60,000 bases of DNA from Membranipora membranacea (Eukaryota > Bryozoa > Gymnolaemata > Cheilostomatida > Membraniporidae): NCBI GenBank assembly GCA_914767715.1, contig OU612065.1, positions 35,280,001 through 35,340,000 on the forward strand, given 5' to 3'. How positions within the stretch are numbered: position 1 is the stretch's first letter; each line of letters opens with the position of its first letter. Shown piece by piece: positions 48,401-58,021 of this stretch. A program made the translations under genes and the position numbers. The notes beneath the pieces are model-generated. The model was not told the origin of the DNA. It worked only from the letters and a program-made list of their open reading frames with translations, and did not search any database.

Positions 48401-50532
48401 TGCCTCTACCCTAAAGCAGTTAAGTATTCACAGGAGCTAAATTTAAGCATAGCTTATCAAATAATATACAGAAGGTGAGTTCATTTTATATACCCTCTTT
48501 ATTTTATATAGGCTCCCTCCTCAGCTGGATCTAATAAAGTGCTAGCTGAACTTCTGTCATCCCCAAAATAGCTAAACTAAACTCATAACATTTACTCATC
48601 GATGATATTAATTATTCGCCTTCACCATCCATCCATCCACCACCATCCTCTCACTTCTAACCACCATCCTCTCACTTCTAACCAACATTCCTAATTGTAA
48701 TGCTATGGTTCTATCATCCGTAATTGCTATGTACCTACTTACCATCAGAAGGGTAGAGCTCATATCCTTTCTCCATAGCTGTCAGGTAGAAGACCAGGCC
48801 GGGAATGTACTTTGGAGAACTGAGGATCTTCTCAACATAGCTGAAGTCACTACTCTCAAATGGATCAAAGTCATAAACTGCATAGTGATCTGAAATAAGT
48901 GACCGCATCAAAAAGTTGTTGGCTTGAGAATATGTTTATGTTGAACCCTCTTTAAATTACATGCTAAACCAGTGATCACTTTTCTTTCACGTTATTTTTC
49001 AGGCCATCTAAAGAATGTGGGAGCCTTTTCTTAGAATATTCATGCTGACTTTGATACCGAAGTGTTAACTCACCTTCAGCCTCGAAAGGCGTTGGGAGTT
49101 TTCTGAAAGATTTGATGTAGTTTGGAGACAGATGGATATAGTCTCCCTCCTCCCCACACCCTCCAGGCTGAAGTGTGAATATCGGTTCTAGGAAAGAGTC
49201 AAGCCCCGACTCGATCAGTACCCTGGCCTGAGAAAAGCTTTGTCCTTTTGCCTGACATAAAAGAAAAAAAAGCAACAACTAGTTAATTCAACTCGATGGT
49301 ATACAACCAGGGATCATATGAGTACAACCTCCACTCGGAATGATCATTTTGTGGTTCGTTTTTGCCATCTTTAAAAAAAATGTGTGTTAAAATCGCAAGT
49401 GTTGTCTCTGTCCGAGGACTGAGAAATATCAGTGCCTTAAGGGCGCGGCCGCCTTACTCGGCGCTCGGTTTTCAGGCAGGTCGGAGCATACCTGGGGCGT
49501 CACATGAGCCCTGTAGTCAGTAGACCGCAGCGGGTTTCGAACCCAGGACCTCCAACGCTTACGCGTTAAAGGGCAGGCGCCCTAACCAACTGAGCTACCT
49601 CCTACTCATTTTATACTCTTGTAAAGAAAAATAATATTATGAAAGATACATTGCCTTTTTCCATAATTTGTTTTCATCATGGCCAAAACAATACAATCCT
49701 TTCCTTATAAGAAAAAAGAAGCAACATACAGCCTTCCATTGTGTGTCAGCAGTCCAGTTTGAAGGCACTAGTATGGTGACGTTATGGAAATACATCCTAT
49801 TGTCTGTCGCTTTCATCAGGTAGCTGGAAGCGCCTCTGATCAAATCCTAGAAGGATGTAGAAATTTATCTATAGAGGTACAGTCATAGAGAATGGGCACA
49901 AGTGTCAATCTCTGTTGTATGGAATGATCGTAATGAATAGTGTATGATCATAAAAAAAAATTCATTTGAATGACTAAACAAAAAAATACCATGGTAAACT
50001 GTTATCTTCTTCCATCTTCTGCTACTGATGCCATTCAGGGAAGTGGGTGCCATCAAATTCTGTATGGGCTTCAATCTAACCTTTGTCACCTAATGGGCAA
50101 ATCATTTGCCAGACTGAATGTTAAAATCACGAAGTGAAATGAGACAGCAGACATTTGTGGACCTGATTTAGTTTTCCACCAGACTTTTGAGTGGAACCAA
50201 GGAGTTAGAGAACTCAAACTCCTTAGTGAAATCATGCGACTCAATGACTGGCAAGTGATGATTTCAAGAGGTAGACACTCACTCTCAGGGCAGTGCTGTG
50301 TGTGGAAAATATCGGGGTAATCACTCACCTGTAATTTTGTCAGTAGCTCAGGATCTTCTTTCACATCCTCATGGATGGCGACCAGAAACTCGTAACCTCC
50401 ATCAGAGTTGAGCTTTATCTCTTCTCTTCTACCACCAATACTTCCTGCGGCAACACGTCCAGAATATAACCAGGCAAGACAGCATATCAGACTGACATAC
50501 AAAGGCAGCTGTAAGTGGCTTAAGCGTGCCAT
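33418..50532 (-). CDS. CLCA-like calcium-activated chloride channel regulator, copy B with duplicated module
   Basis: Exons: 50329-50532, 49730-49846, 49074-49251, then module a (48743-48889, 47923-48258, 47501-47782), module b (46822-46968, 46019-46354, 45597-45878), 45190-45301, 44900-45059, 44359-44521, 43696-43814, 43088-43312, 39147-39292, 38769-38898, 38343-38552, 37932-38087, 37542-37662, 36923-37008, 36570-36672, 35933-36088, 35200-35343, 34614-34798, 34145-34189, 33904-33951, 33418-33633. With both modules the frame is continuous at about 1517 residues. Signal peptide, REWAH in place of HExxH, full MIDAS, RAKR and the C-terminal membrane helix are as in copy A. A truncated copy of the REWAH exon remains between the modules (about 47137-47205) without its normal donor. 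Relative to A there is an in-frame 3-residue gain per module (Asn-Ala-Thr, a glycosylation sequon) and a 3-residue loss in exon 44900-45059. Whether both modules are spliced in cannot be told from DNA. Confidence 0.85.
35066..35118. other. Near-perfect intronic hairpin, copy B
   Basis: Same position between exons 20 and 21 and same arms and loop as the hairpin at 5807-5859. No substitution is visible in the stem although flanking intron bases differ. Confidence 0.7.
36791..36871. repeat. Short inverted-repeat element in CLCA-B intron
   Basis: Counterpart of 7482-7562: both 16-bp arms are unchanged, while the enclosed sequence carries a few substitutions. Confidence 0.65.
39395..42595. mobile_element. 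3.2-kb TA-flanked DNA element in a CLCA-B intron
   Basis: Copy A reads GTGTCTAGAGG at the matching site. Copy B has the same bases split around a 3201-bp insert flanked by TA on both sides (39393-39394 and 42596-42597). The ends are imperfect inverted repeats (CTCAGTTATTTAAAGTCA against CTCAGTTCATTAAAGTCA). A TA duplication with inverted ends is the Tc1/mariner pattern. I see no transposase, so it appears non-autonomous. It holds a pair of direct repeats (about 40404-41022 and 41388-41962). It sits between exons 11 and 12 and leaves both splice sites intact. Confidence 0.85.
40404..41962. repeat. Direct repeat pair inside the TA element
   Basis: About 40404-41022 and 41388-41962 match closely (both start near GCCCTGGGACTG and end near AACCAWAGCCCAGT). 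Indels account for the length difference. The right part of each copy contains GCAGGCAGGTCGGMGCACAC, which also occurs in the SINE body at 15341-15366 (GCAGGTCGGAGCATACCTGG), suggesting an old SINE fragment carried inside. Confidence 0.8.
44218..44244. repeat. AT microsatellite in CLCA-B intron
   Basis: Expanded AT run between exons 9 and 10; the copy A run at 12016-12033 is shorter. Confidence 0.85.
45241..49065. repeat. Internal tandem duplication of the CLCA-B module
   Basis: 45241-47144 and 47145-49065 are direct repeats with a period of 1904 bp over most of the length (exon ends 45597/47501 and 46019/47923). A 17-bp difference comes from a doubled CCACCATCCTCTCACTTCTA motif at 48641-48680. 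The junction near 47145 joins intron sequence (GATACCGAAGTG, matching 49055) to the middle of the REWAH exon (TTCGGGCTTTCATC, matching 45241) with only about 2 bp of shared sequence, as in end-joining. The copies have several amino-acid differences, so the event is not brand new. Confidence 0.92.
47137..47205 (-). pseudogene. Truncated REWAH exon between the duplicated modules
   Basis: The acceptor and first coding part (EKRMVREWAHLRWGLFDESPK) are kept, but the rest of the exon and its donor were lost at the duplication junction. A GTATCA at 47131-47136 could act as a donor. If used, the 69-bp exon would be phase 1-1 and still keep the frame. Skipping it also keeps the frame. Confidence 0.6.
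49372..49612 (-). mobile_element. tRNA-derived SINE, unit 2
   Basis: Same element and intron as 15236-15470. It has an extra TAGTCAGTAGA-like stretch next to box B compared with unit 1, so one of the two has had a small indel. Box A and box B are intact. Confidence 0.75.
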
Positions 50533-52030
50533 GTCAACTCTGACAAGACAAAGACACAAATGCCTTCAGAACTTGATAGACGTTACATCATCATGTAGTG
50601 TTTCCCTTATAAACTGTTTACATAAGAAACCACAAAGCAAACAAAACAACTGCCACAGCCTCATCAAAAAGATGACAAGTAAATACTGAGAATGTTCCTC
50701 ATCCACAGTGCACTCAGCTCTTTATCCATCAGGAAGAAAAGTTGGTTGGACTTTAGCCATCGCTTACTTAGAAAGCACAAGGGTGAAATCAAGGTAAACA
50801 GATTTGTTTGAAATGAGACGAATTGAGCCACTTCCCCATCTACATCACTATTATCTTTACTCTTAAGTCTGTGTTGCTCCTTTGCATACATATACGTAAC
50901 ACCCTGCACAACGACTGCGACATATATCATAATTGTTTTCATTATTTTAAACTTTTGTAGAATGATACACTCTGCATGGTCATCAACTGATGAAACACAC
51001 TTTGATTTGATTGAATTATCATATGAATGAATTGACACCAAACCAGACTAAATTATAGAATATCAGGCAGCCTTGTCATGCAGTAACTCTGCTTTTATAG
51101 CTTGTATTTTTATCTTTGTTCTTTGATGCAAAAAATTGCTCTCTCATTATGCAAACATTTCGCACTGAACACTAATACCACCAGAGACGTTTCCATGTGC
51201 CTTTGAACTTTGAACGGGTTCTTGCATCTAACCGCTTGGACATTCAGGATGGTAACTGAGCTCGCTTCACTGTGGGCTGGTGACTGCGGGCCCATCCTTT
51301 GGTCATTTCATAGCTCGGTCCCTAGATAGACCCCATATACATGTGTATATACGTATTATATGATATATCAAGGTCACAGGAAAAAAAGGATTATGCAGAG
51401 AAATGTTTAATGATTTTAGAAAGAAAATTATTCCTTGAACTTTGCACTCATGAATTAGGTGACTATGCTCTCAAAACCAATTTACATTACTCTGATCCTT
51501 CCAGCACAGCTTTCTAGGTTTTTCTGCATGAGTCTAAACATAACACCGTTGTTTTGTGTTTTGTTGATCAAATGATGGTGTTTTATTTCGATTCTGAATT
51601 TTTGCAGTGTAAGATGAGCGAATTCCTGTTTGCTATAGTCTATTGTTGTAAGCGGTTTGAGTCTCAAACGCTTTCAGTTTTTTATTAACCTCAGATCACA
51701 CTGGATCATATATATGTGAAACACTGTTTACATAGCCTTGTAATGGAGCTAACTTTTTGTTTTTGACAAAACAAAAAACAAAAAAGTGACCTCGTGACAT
51801 GGCCACTGTTTACATTAGAGACCACCAAAAAAAATGAAACAACCGCCAGCCTTATCAAATTAATATCAAGAAAATACTGATCTTGTCTTTAGCAAGAAGA
51901 AGAATTACTGAACTTTCGCTAACATTGTAAAATGTTTAGTTAAAAAACATTTACATGAAGGGTAACCAGATTTTGTTTGGATTGAGACGAACTGTGGCAC
52001 TTCCTTATCTATAATGCACTAAGACAGCAG
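50533..52030. promoter_or_regulatory. 5' flanking region of CLCA-B
   Basis: No gene is recognised. The TATA-like TTTATAAG is conserved at 50606-50613, about 75 bp before the ATG. The diverged direct repeat is complete here: about 50612-50870 resembles 51780-52030. Unit 1 retains only the beginning of the distal copy. Promoter role is inferred from position. Confidence 0.4.
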
Positions 52031-52740
52031 TATTACTTGTTACTATAAGGTCTGCGATGCTCAAATACAGACAAACAATCTGCACAATGATTACATCAAC
52101 CATTGGAGATTTTAGTCAGCTTGCTTTTACTTTATCTCCTGTACCATGAGAAATACAGATTATACAGGGAGCATAACGTCGTTCATTGTTCTAAAAGATT
52201 TGTTTGTGGTGCAGCGCAAAAAGATTGTAAAATTCTAGACAATGAAGGTTGTTTTTATCATCCTCCTAATGCTGACAGCACTATAAGTCTTAACTATCTC
52301 AAAGATACAGTATTTTAGTTTGGCATTTTATCTTTGAGCAGTTGACTTTAAAATGTTGTGCTGATTTGGAGTATTCTGCTTACTGATCAAGGGGATATAA
52401 CTAATCTGCTGCAATCAATTACTCAAACTTTGGCAAAATTATGTCATATACGGTTTTTATAAAAAATCTGGAATGTCATTGATCTCATAAAATAATTGTA
52501 CTGGCAACCATATTGTTGAAATAGATAGACCTTGTGAACCATGTCATGTGCTGCCCAAAATAAACTTGACACAAAATCGACATAATATTATGATCCTCAT
52601 CCAACTTATTACTCCTTTATGATCGAGGGATTACTGTATACTGGTGTTACATGACATGTAAGGATTAATACAAAATGATAGCTATTTTTACATTTTAAGT
52701 TCGAATAAGATCCTTCATCTCGTACTCAATCCCAAATGAA
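52031..52740. other. Spacer between units 2 and 3
   Basis: No gene I can support. A plus-strand open frame at about 52103-52318 lacks an ATG start and has a few cysteines (FVCGAAQKDCKIL); it may be an isolated exon or chance. The segment 52316-52429 matches 24196-24309. The rest is AT-rich without recognisable features. Confidence 0.6.
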
Positions 52741-53373
52741 TTAAATTCTTCTTATTTTGAATGGGAGTATTAATACAACTAGTCTGAGCCCCCCTCCCCC
52801 AGACTTTTGCCCCTCGCACGACGGCCCTCCGGCGGGGGAAATATGACCTTTTACAGTTAGAACACTCAACATAGGGACTGATCTGACACAGATCTGATAT
52901 GGGCTGTCTCTACTAGCATGATTTTTATAGATTTGGAATTTGTCTTGTTTTCTACAAAACTGCCTTCAGCGTCAGTGCGTCAATGATTTGGGCATTTCTA
53001 GAATGCTACTAAGGACTGGCTATTTTCACAAGCCCTTTGTTTGGAAAAAGAAGGCGAATGATATTATTCCAGATATGGACTTCAATGTTCCTATCTAAGT
53101 CAATTGTAAGACTTCATAAACTGAGGTCCTATGTTTATGGCATTGATAAATCAGATCACTCCCACAGAACTCTGGCATTGACAATTTGCTCCAGTCTAAG
53201 ACAATGTATTGGCTCTGATCTCATTTGCACAGGGAACATATTTTAAGATATCAGCTACTATGACGTCATGGGTGGTTACTCTTGAGCGAGAGGTAAAATT
53301 ATTGAGGTATTTCCCAGATCCTTATCGAGCTCAGGCCTCATTCTGTATAAGGATTATTGATCCGACTCTACGA

Positions 53374-54459
53374 CTATGCCCGAGTTGGAGCAACTAAAAA
53401 AAGCTGGATCAAAATGCAGGGATCAAACTTTTTCCAGGTAATGGTATATGGTCATAGTATCAAACTACATATCAGGCAGTGGCGTATATTGGCACTCACG
53501 GCCCACGGATTTCCGTGAGTGGCTGAATAGCTCAGTGTGTAGAGCGTCTGCTTTATAATCACTGTTTATCAGATTGTTGTGGGTTCGACTCCCATCAAGG
53601 TCAGAATTTTTTCAAATGGGTGCTTTATAACTAGAGCATTTTTACTGTAATCTTCTACTGCTATTGAGTTGTTTTCAGAAAGTACCCAACAGCTCAGTGA
53701 GCCATTGAAATACCTCTCTGCTTGCACTATATTGCTACCGATATGCAAAAATTTCCGTGGTGGGAGGGCGCTTAAGCGCCCCTCCCACACCCTCCCCGCC
53801 ACGCCTACGGCGTGTGGATCGGGCTGCGCCCGTTCATTATGCTCATCTCTAAAAAGTCAGTGAGTGAAATTTTTTAGAATATACGCCCCTGATATCAGGC
53901 ATTCAATTGGCTAAGCTGTAACAGTATTTGACGCTGACATAATTGAAGCCATGGGTTCTAAGACTACTGTGCAGCAGGAAAAGGTTGTTCAGACTTTTAA
54001 TGAACACTGTTTCTCAACATACCCTTGTTATAGTTGATTTGCACATTCAATGCAAATGGTTGTTGAGCCTGACCTCTATTGTAACCACCCCCACCACGTA
54101 CACCACTGACACGGCCTCCACCATTGTCACGTCTAGCAGCGTCCCCGGCTCCACCGCCTTTCTCTTTTGACCTGTCAAATATCAAGGTGTTTATCTAATG
54201 AGCAGCTGTAAGTAGTATGTAGTTTTGTTATTGCAATGTAATGACAACTGCTGTAACTACCCCAGTACTCAAATCATCTCTACTGCTGCTGCTGCTGCAG
54301 TTTTAACAAGTTCATCTAACTGAATAGTAAATAAGTATTGAGTGATGGCTGAGGGGTTCTGAACGAAGTACCACAGCTCTTGAATTACAATAGTCATTAT
54401 ATATAAATCTCTTACCAGTTGGTTGCATCACCAAACAGGTTGCCAATAGCATCCGCCAT
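53374..54459 (-). CDS. Glycine-rich microprotein, copy 3
   Basis: Exons 54416-54459, 54023-54171 and 53374-53393 give the same 70-residue frame as copy 2. A 415-bp hAT-like element (53477-53891) lies in the intron before the last exon, leaving the splice sites intact. The upstream flank has a 29-bp deletion relative to units 1 and 2. Function is unknown and the model rests on splice and frame conservation. Confidence 0.4.
53477..53891. mobile_element. hAT-like non-autonomous element with tRNA-like segment
   Basis: Unit 2 shows the empty site (ATATCAGG then CATTCAATTGG, near 29257). In unit 3 ATATCAGG is duplicated (53469-53476 and 53892-53899), an 8-bp target duplication typical of hAT elements. 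The ends are CAGTGGCGTATATT and the inverted CAGGGGCGTATATT. Inside are a hairpin (ACTCACGG/CCGTGAGT near 53494-53520), a tRNA-like segment (53520-53603) and a 16-bp palindrome GGGCGCTTAAGCGCCC near 53766. It is GC-rich against the AT-rich surroundings. No transposase is present. Confidence 0.88.
53520..53603 (+). other. tRNA-like segment inside the hAT-like element
   Basis: Box A-like TAGCTCAGTGTGTAGAGC and box B GGTTCGACTCC are present at tRNA spacing with an enlarged anticodon region, and the T arm TGGG/CCCA pairs. The acceptor stem halves do not pair properly and the anticodon arm is disrupted, so it is not called as a tRNA gene. It may still serve as an RNA polymerase III promoter. Confidence 0.6.
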
Positions 54460-55074
54460 GATGAGCAGCCACAGACCAGTACCTCAGCCAGAAAACTTGA
54501 TTATTCAAAACTTCCTGGTAATGCTGCTATGCTGCAAACATAATACCTAGGTCACACAAAGCAGATATAATGATCGCTATTTATTTCTATTTCCAAGAAT
54601 CATGGAAGTTAACAAAGCCATAGGTTGATTTAATTATCAATGCCTTAGTTGTTCTAAACAATTTAGTGTGTCAAGTAGTGTGGTGCCAAGTCAGCAAGAA
54701 CAACTCCAATTATACACTATTCTATCTCTTTGTATTTGATGCTGACAAAGGCTTATCCAAAATTTGGTATGGGAAGTGGTAGTGGTTGCTGAAGAAAAAA
54801 CTGTGGAAAAACGTGCCAGGTGATTTTTTCGTTTACTGCTTCTGACCATGTATAAGCATACATTCCATGTTTTACTGGGTAGAATATTTATGGAATTCAA
54901 ACTGACAAGTTTTGTATAAGGAATTAATTACTATGACTTAAAACACAGAATTCACTGAACAGACTGTTGTTGAATGCTTTGTGAAAAAAGACCTTGAGTA
55001 AATGAACTCATTGCCGTCACAGCAGCTTTATGTAGGCCTGACATAGTGAAATTTGTGACATTGGACTAATCCGA

Positions 55075-56743
55075 TCAATTTATTTTTGCATCCGAAGCGG
55101 TCACCTGAAAAATTGCAGTGGAGATAACTAGGACTTAGCTCAGGACCTTCAGATTTCTATCTAGGATTGTCTTTTGTATGTAAGCCGAGGACAAACATCT
55201 GTTCATAGCAGTATACCATACTTTCCAATGCTTGATGACATGGTTCTCGATGAGTATAATGCACCTGAGATGGTGAGATTGTGATCAAATCAATTTAATA
55301 TTTATCAAGTTTTAACAGTGGTACTATCTTGAGAAAAGAAATCGAAGGCAGACGCAAAAAAAGTGGAAAGAAATTTGAAAAAACCTGGACAAAAACTGAA
55401 TGGGAAAAAAACAACTTAAATTATACATTATAGTTATAATCTGCATTCTTCTTCATATTCAAGTTAGCTTTTAATTACTTGTCATCTTGAGTGTCACACA
55501 GGGCGGACAAGATCAGAATCTTAGTTCTAATTTCAGGATTGCGATGATTTCCTCTCATCCTGTAGTCTTACTCAGATTTCACGTCTCCCTCTAAAAGGCT
55601 ATCTGAAGAACAGCTCTCTATTATCAATCTTAGCACCATTTGTGTCATACTATAACGAGAATAATTGATATTGTAAACTCTCCCTTAGTATGTATTAGCA
55701 AACCAAATTCAAGTGGGTTCAGCCAGAGATCCATTTTAAATGAATAAAGCTATCACAAATGATACATAAATTGCCACATATTTCCACATATTTCCACTTA
55801 TTTCCACAATTTCCACATATTGAGCGTATCAAAAACAAAAGTAAATACACAAAATCTTAGCATTCAAGTCTCAAAAAAACGGTGTTGAGACATTGAAATT
55901 TTTTCTCTCGCTCAAATATTTGATATCAACAGTGTATCATAATTTCAATGTTTGAAACAGAGTATATGTTTGAAACCACAAATTTACTATGCACCAGAAT
56001 AGTATTGAACATGTAAAAAGATAACCAAACAAAACGCAATCTAAGCTACTTACATTTGACTCGCATCCGCCTCGGCATTTAGTCTTATTTATATCCTATA
56101 AGCAGAAAAAAATCAACCATTACGGCGTTGGATTAAGGCAAGTGGCTCTTTATGATAATTGCTGAAACTACTAAGTTAATTTTTTGCCACTGCCAACGTT
56201 GCTTAAAAACTGAGGGAGATAGTAAAGTCAGGTATTCAATCTTTACAGGTTTGTCAACTTACACAAGTTGAACATTGAGCAGTGTTGTCAGCCCCTTGGT
56301 CACCACTGTTTCCTGTAAAGCGCTTCAACAGCGCCTCCTCCAGCGAGCGAGTCTGCAGAGACTCACAGCTGTGTGATTTATGGCAAGTCAGATATGAGGT
56401 CTCACAGTCAGTCAAACATGCGTCCCTTGTGGTAGCCTCACCATGACTTACTATGGAATAGAGAAAGAGAACCATCGATATGCTGTCACCAACGAGTTTA
56501 ATGTAATTTAACCTTATTTTTGAGCTCCATCACCAACTTGATTGCGTTTTGACTGTTCACTCCACTCTTTTCCATTAGATCTGCATAATTTCAGGTAGTT
56601 CATTGGACAATGTATATGTCAGTGTCGTGAACAAATTAAAACGATTAAACTAATTCAATTTAAATATAAGATATAAGTAAAAGAAGGAACCTACCAAGGT
56701 AGAGTATAGAGAATACAGAACAGATCATAAGTATGCTCTCCAT
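55075..56743 (-). CDS. Small secreted eight-cysteine protein, copy 3
   Basis: Exons 56695-56743, 56263-56450, 56054-56095 and 55075-55104 give 102 residues. The signal peptide, eight cysteines and KR pair are conserved. Copy-specific changes include Ala before the first cysteine, His for Arg after the third cysteine, and Ser in place of Thr/Met at 52. As in copy 2 the C-terminal residue set has Asp. Function is not recognised. Confidence 0.7.
55773..55820. repeat. 10-bp tandem repeat (TTTCCACATA), unit 3
   Basis: Shortest of the three arrays, with a CTTA variant in one repeat. Confidence 0.75.
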
Positions 56744-58021
56744 GGTAAGATAGTAAGCAACCAGAGGAACGTGAACATTCACGTGTAAACCTCTTGTGTA
56801 CAATTTGACATCTCATCCTAAACTTTATACCAAATTCTACTCTTATAGACTTAAAGTTTGAGCAATCATAGCAGTCAAGATGGACAAAGATACCTGTCAT
56901 TATATGGGAGGTTAGTTAATTAAACTGATCAATGACCGACTTAATTGCTGAATTGCTAATGGATTATTTCTGTTGATGACATGTGCTTTTATCTCTTGGA
57001 GGCATTCAGAGAGTTCAAAGGTCTGGGTGTCAAACATACAAGTCGTATATCTGTGCTGGATCTTATCGCTCTTAATTAGAATGCATGTCAATCAAAGACC
57101 TTCTCTTGTATTTTAATGATATGCTATCAAAAACGGTGACACACATTATTATGAATGTCCTATAGTTCATTACTTTTTACACTGTGAAGTTGACTTATTT
57201 TTAATCCAATAAAGAGAGAAATAGATGTAGATAATTACTATCAATTGATGCCCATTTAACAGCAGTTAGTAGTATCAAAGGTCCTTAGTAGTATGTATAC
57301 ATTTATGTATATGATTGTATGTATAAAAATATATTTATTTGATTATATGTATACTACAACAATATAAACAAAAATATAATAAATCATTGCTGTCTTACTC
57401 TTATTTGCTGTGTCTGTAAAATGTCTAAGGCAGAATCAGTGCTGTGCTGTATACAATGTTAGGCTGCCAAAGGGTTGTCACTCCAGTAGTGAGAGCCATG
57501 GGGAGGTGAGGGTTTTACCATGAAATAGCTAAATTAAAAGTTGCTCTCCTGGAATACTCCAAAAAAGTCAAATCATCTCAGTAAAGCAGTGTTAAAATGA
57601 AGCATTTTTGTGGCTGGAATTCACACTGATAAAAAGGCAATATCATTAATTATATTACCAATGAAGCAGCATAGTGATATGGTAGCACAAGGTAATAGTT
57701 TCAATTGAGAAAAATAATTGTTAATAGTCATGTGAAATTCATCTCATAATTTCCGAGTTTATAATGTTGTTTACGTAGCCAAACCAAACAGAAAAGTTAT
57801 AAATCTTCTTTTTGTATGCTATATGTAACAATATATATTCAAGTATATTCAAATGGTTCCAGTGAGGTTAAGAAAAAAATTATAAAGCTTGCACAATTTT
57901 ACAACCTAATAATATTCAACTACAACCAAAGGCTGTTGGTCTTGGTACCCTGATGGTTGAAATTCCGCCCGACTATCCATAATTAGAGCTCAACCAACAG
58001 TCTGTGGCCTTGGGACTAGCT

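Larger units (their letters stand above)
28525..52030. repeat. Tandem segmental duplication, unit 2
   Basis: The start matches 52741 onward (unit 3) and the rest matches unit 1 to 17866. Beyond 51950 it continues with a second copy of the promoter-proximal repeat (51945-52030 resembles 16634-16720), which unit 1 lacks. Unit 2 is longer than unit 1 because of a 3.2-kb transposon (39395-42595) and an internal 1.9-kb exon duplication (45241-49065). Confidence 0.95.
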
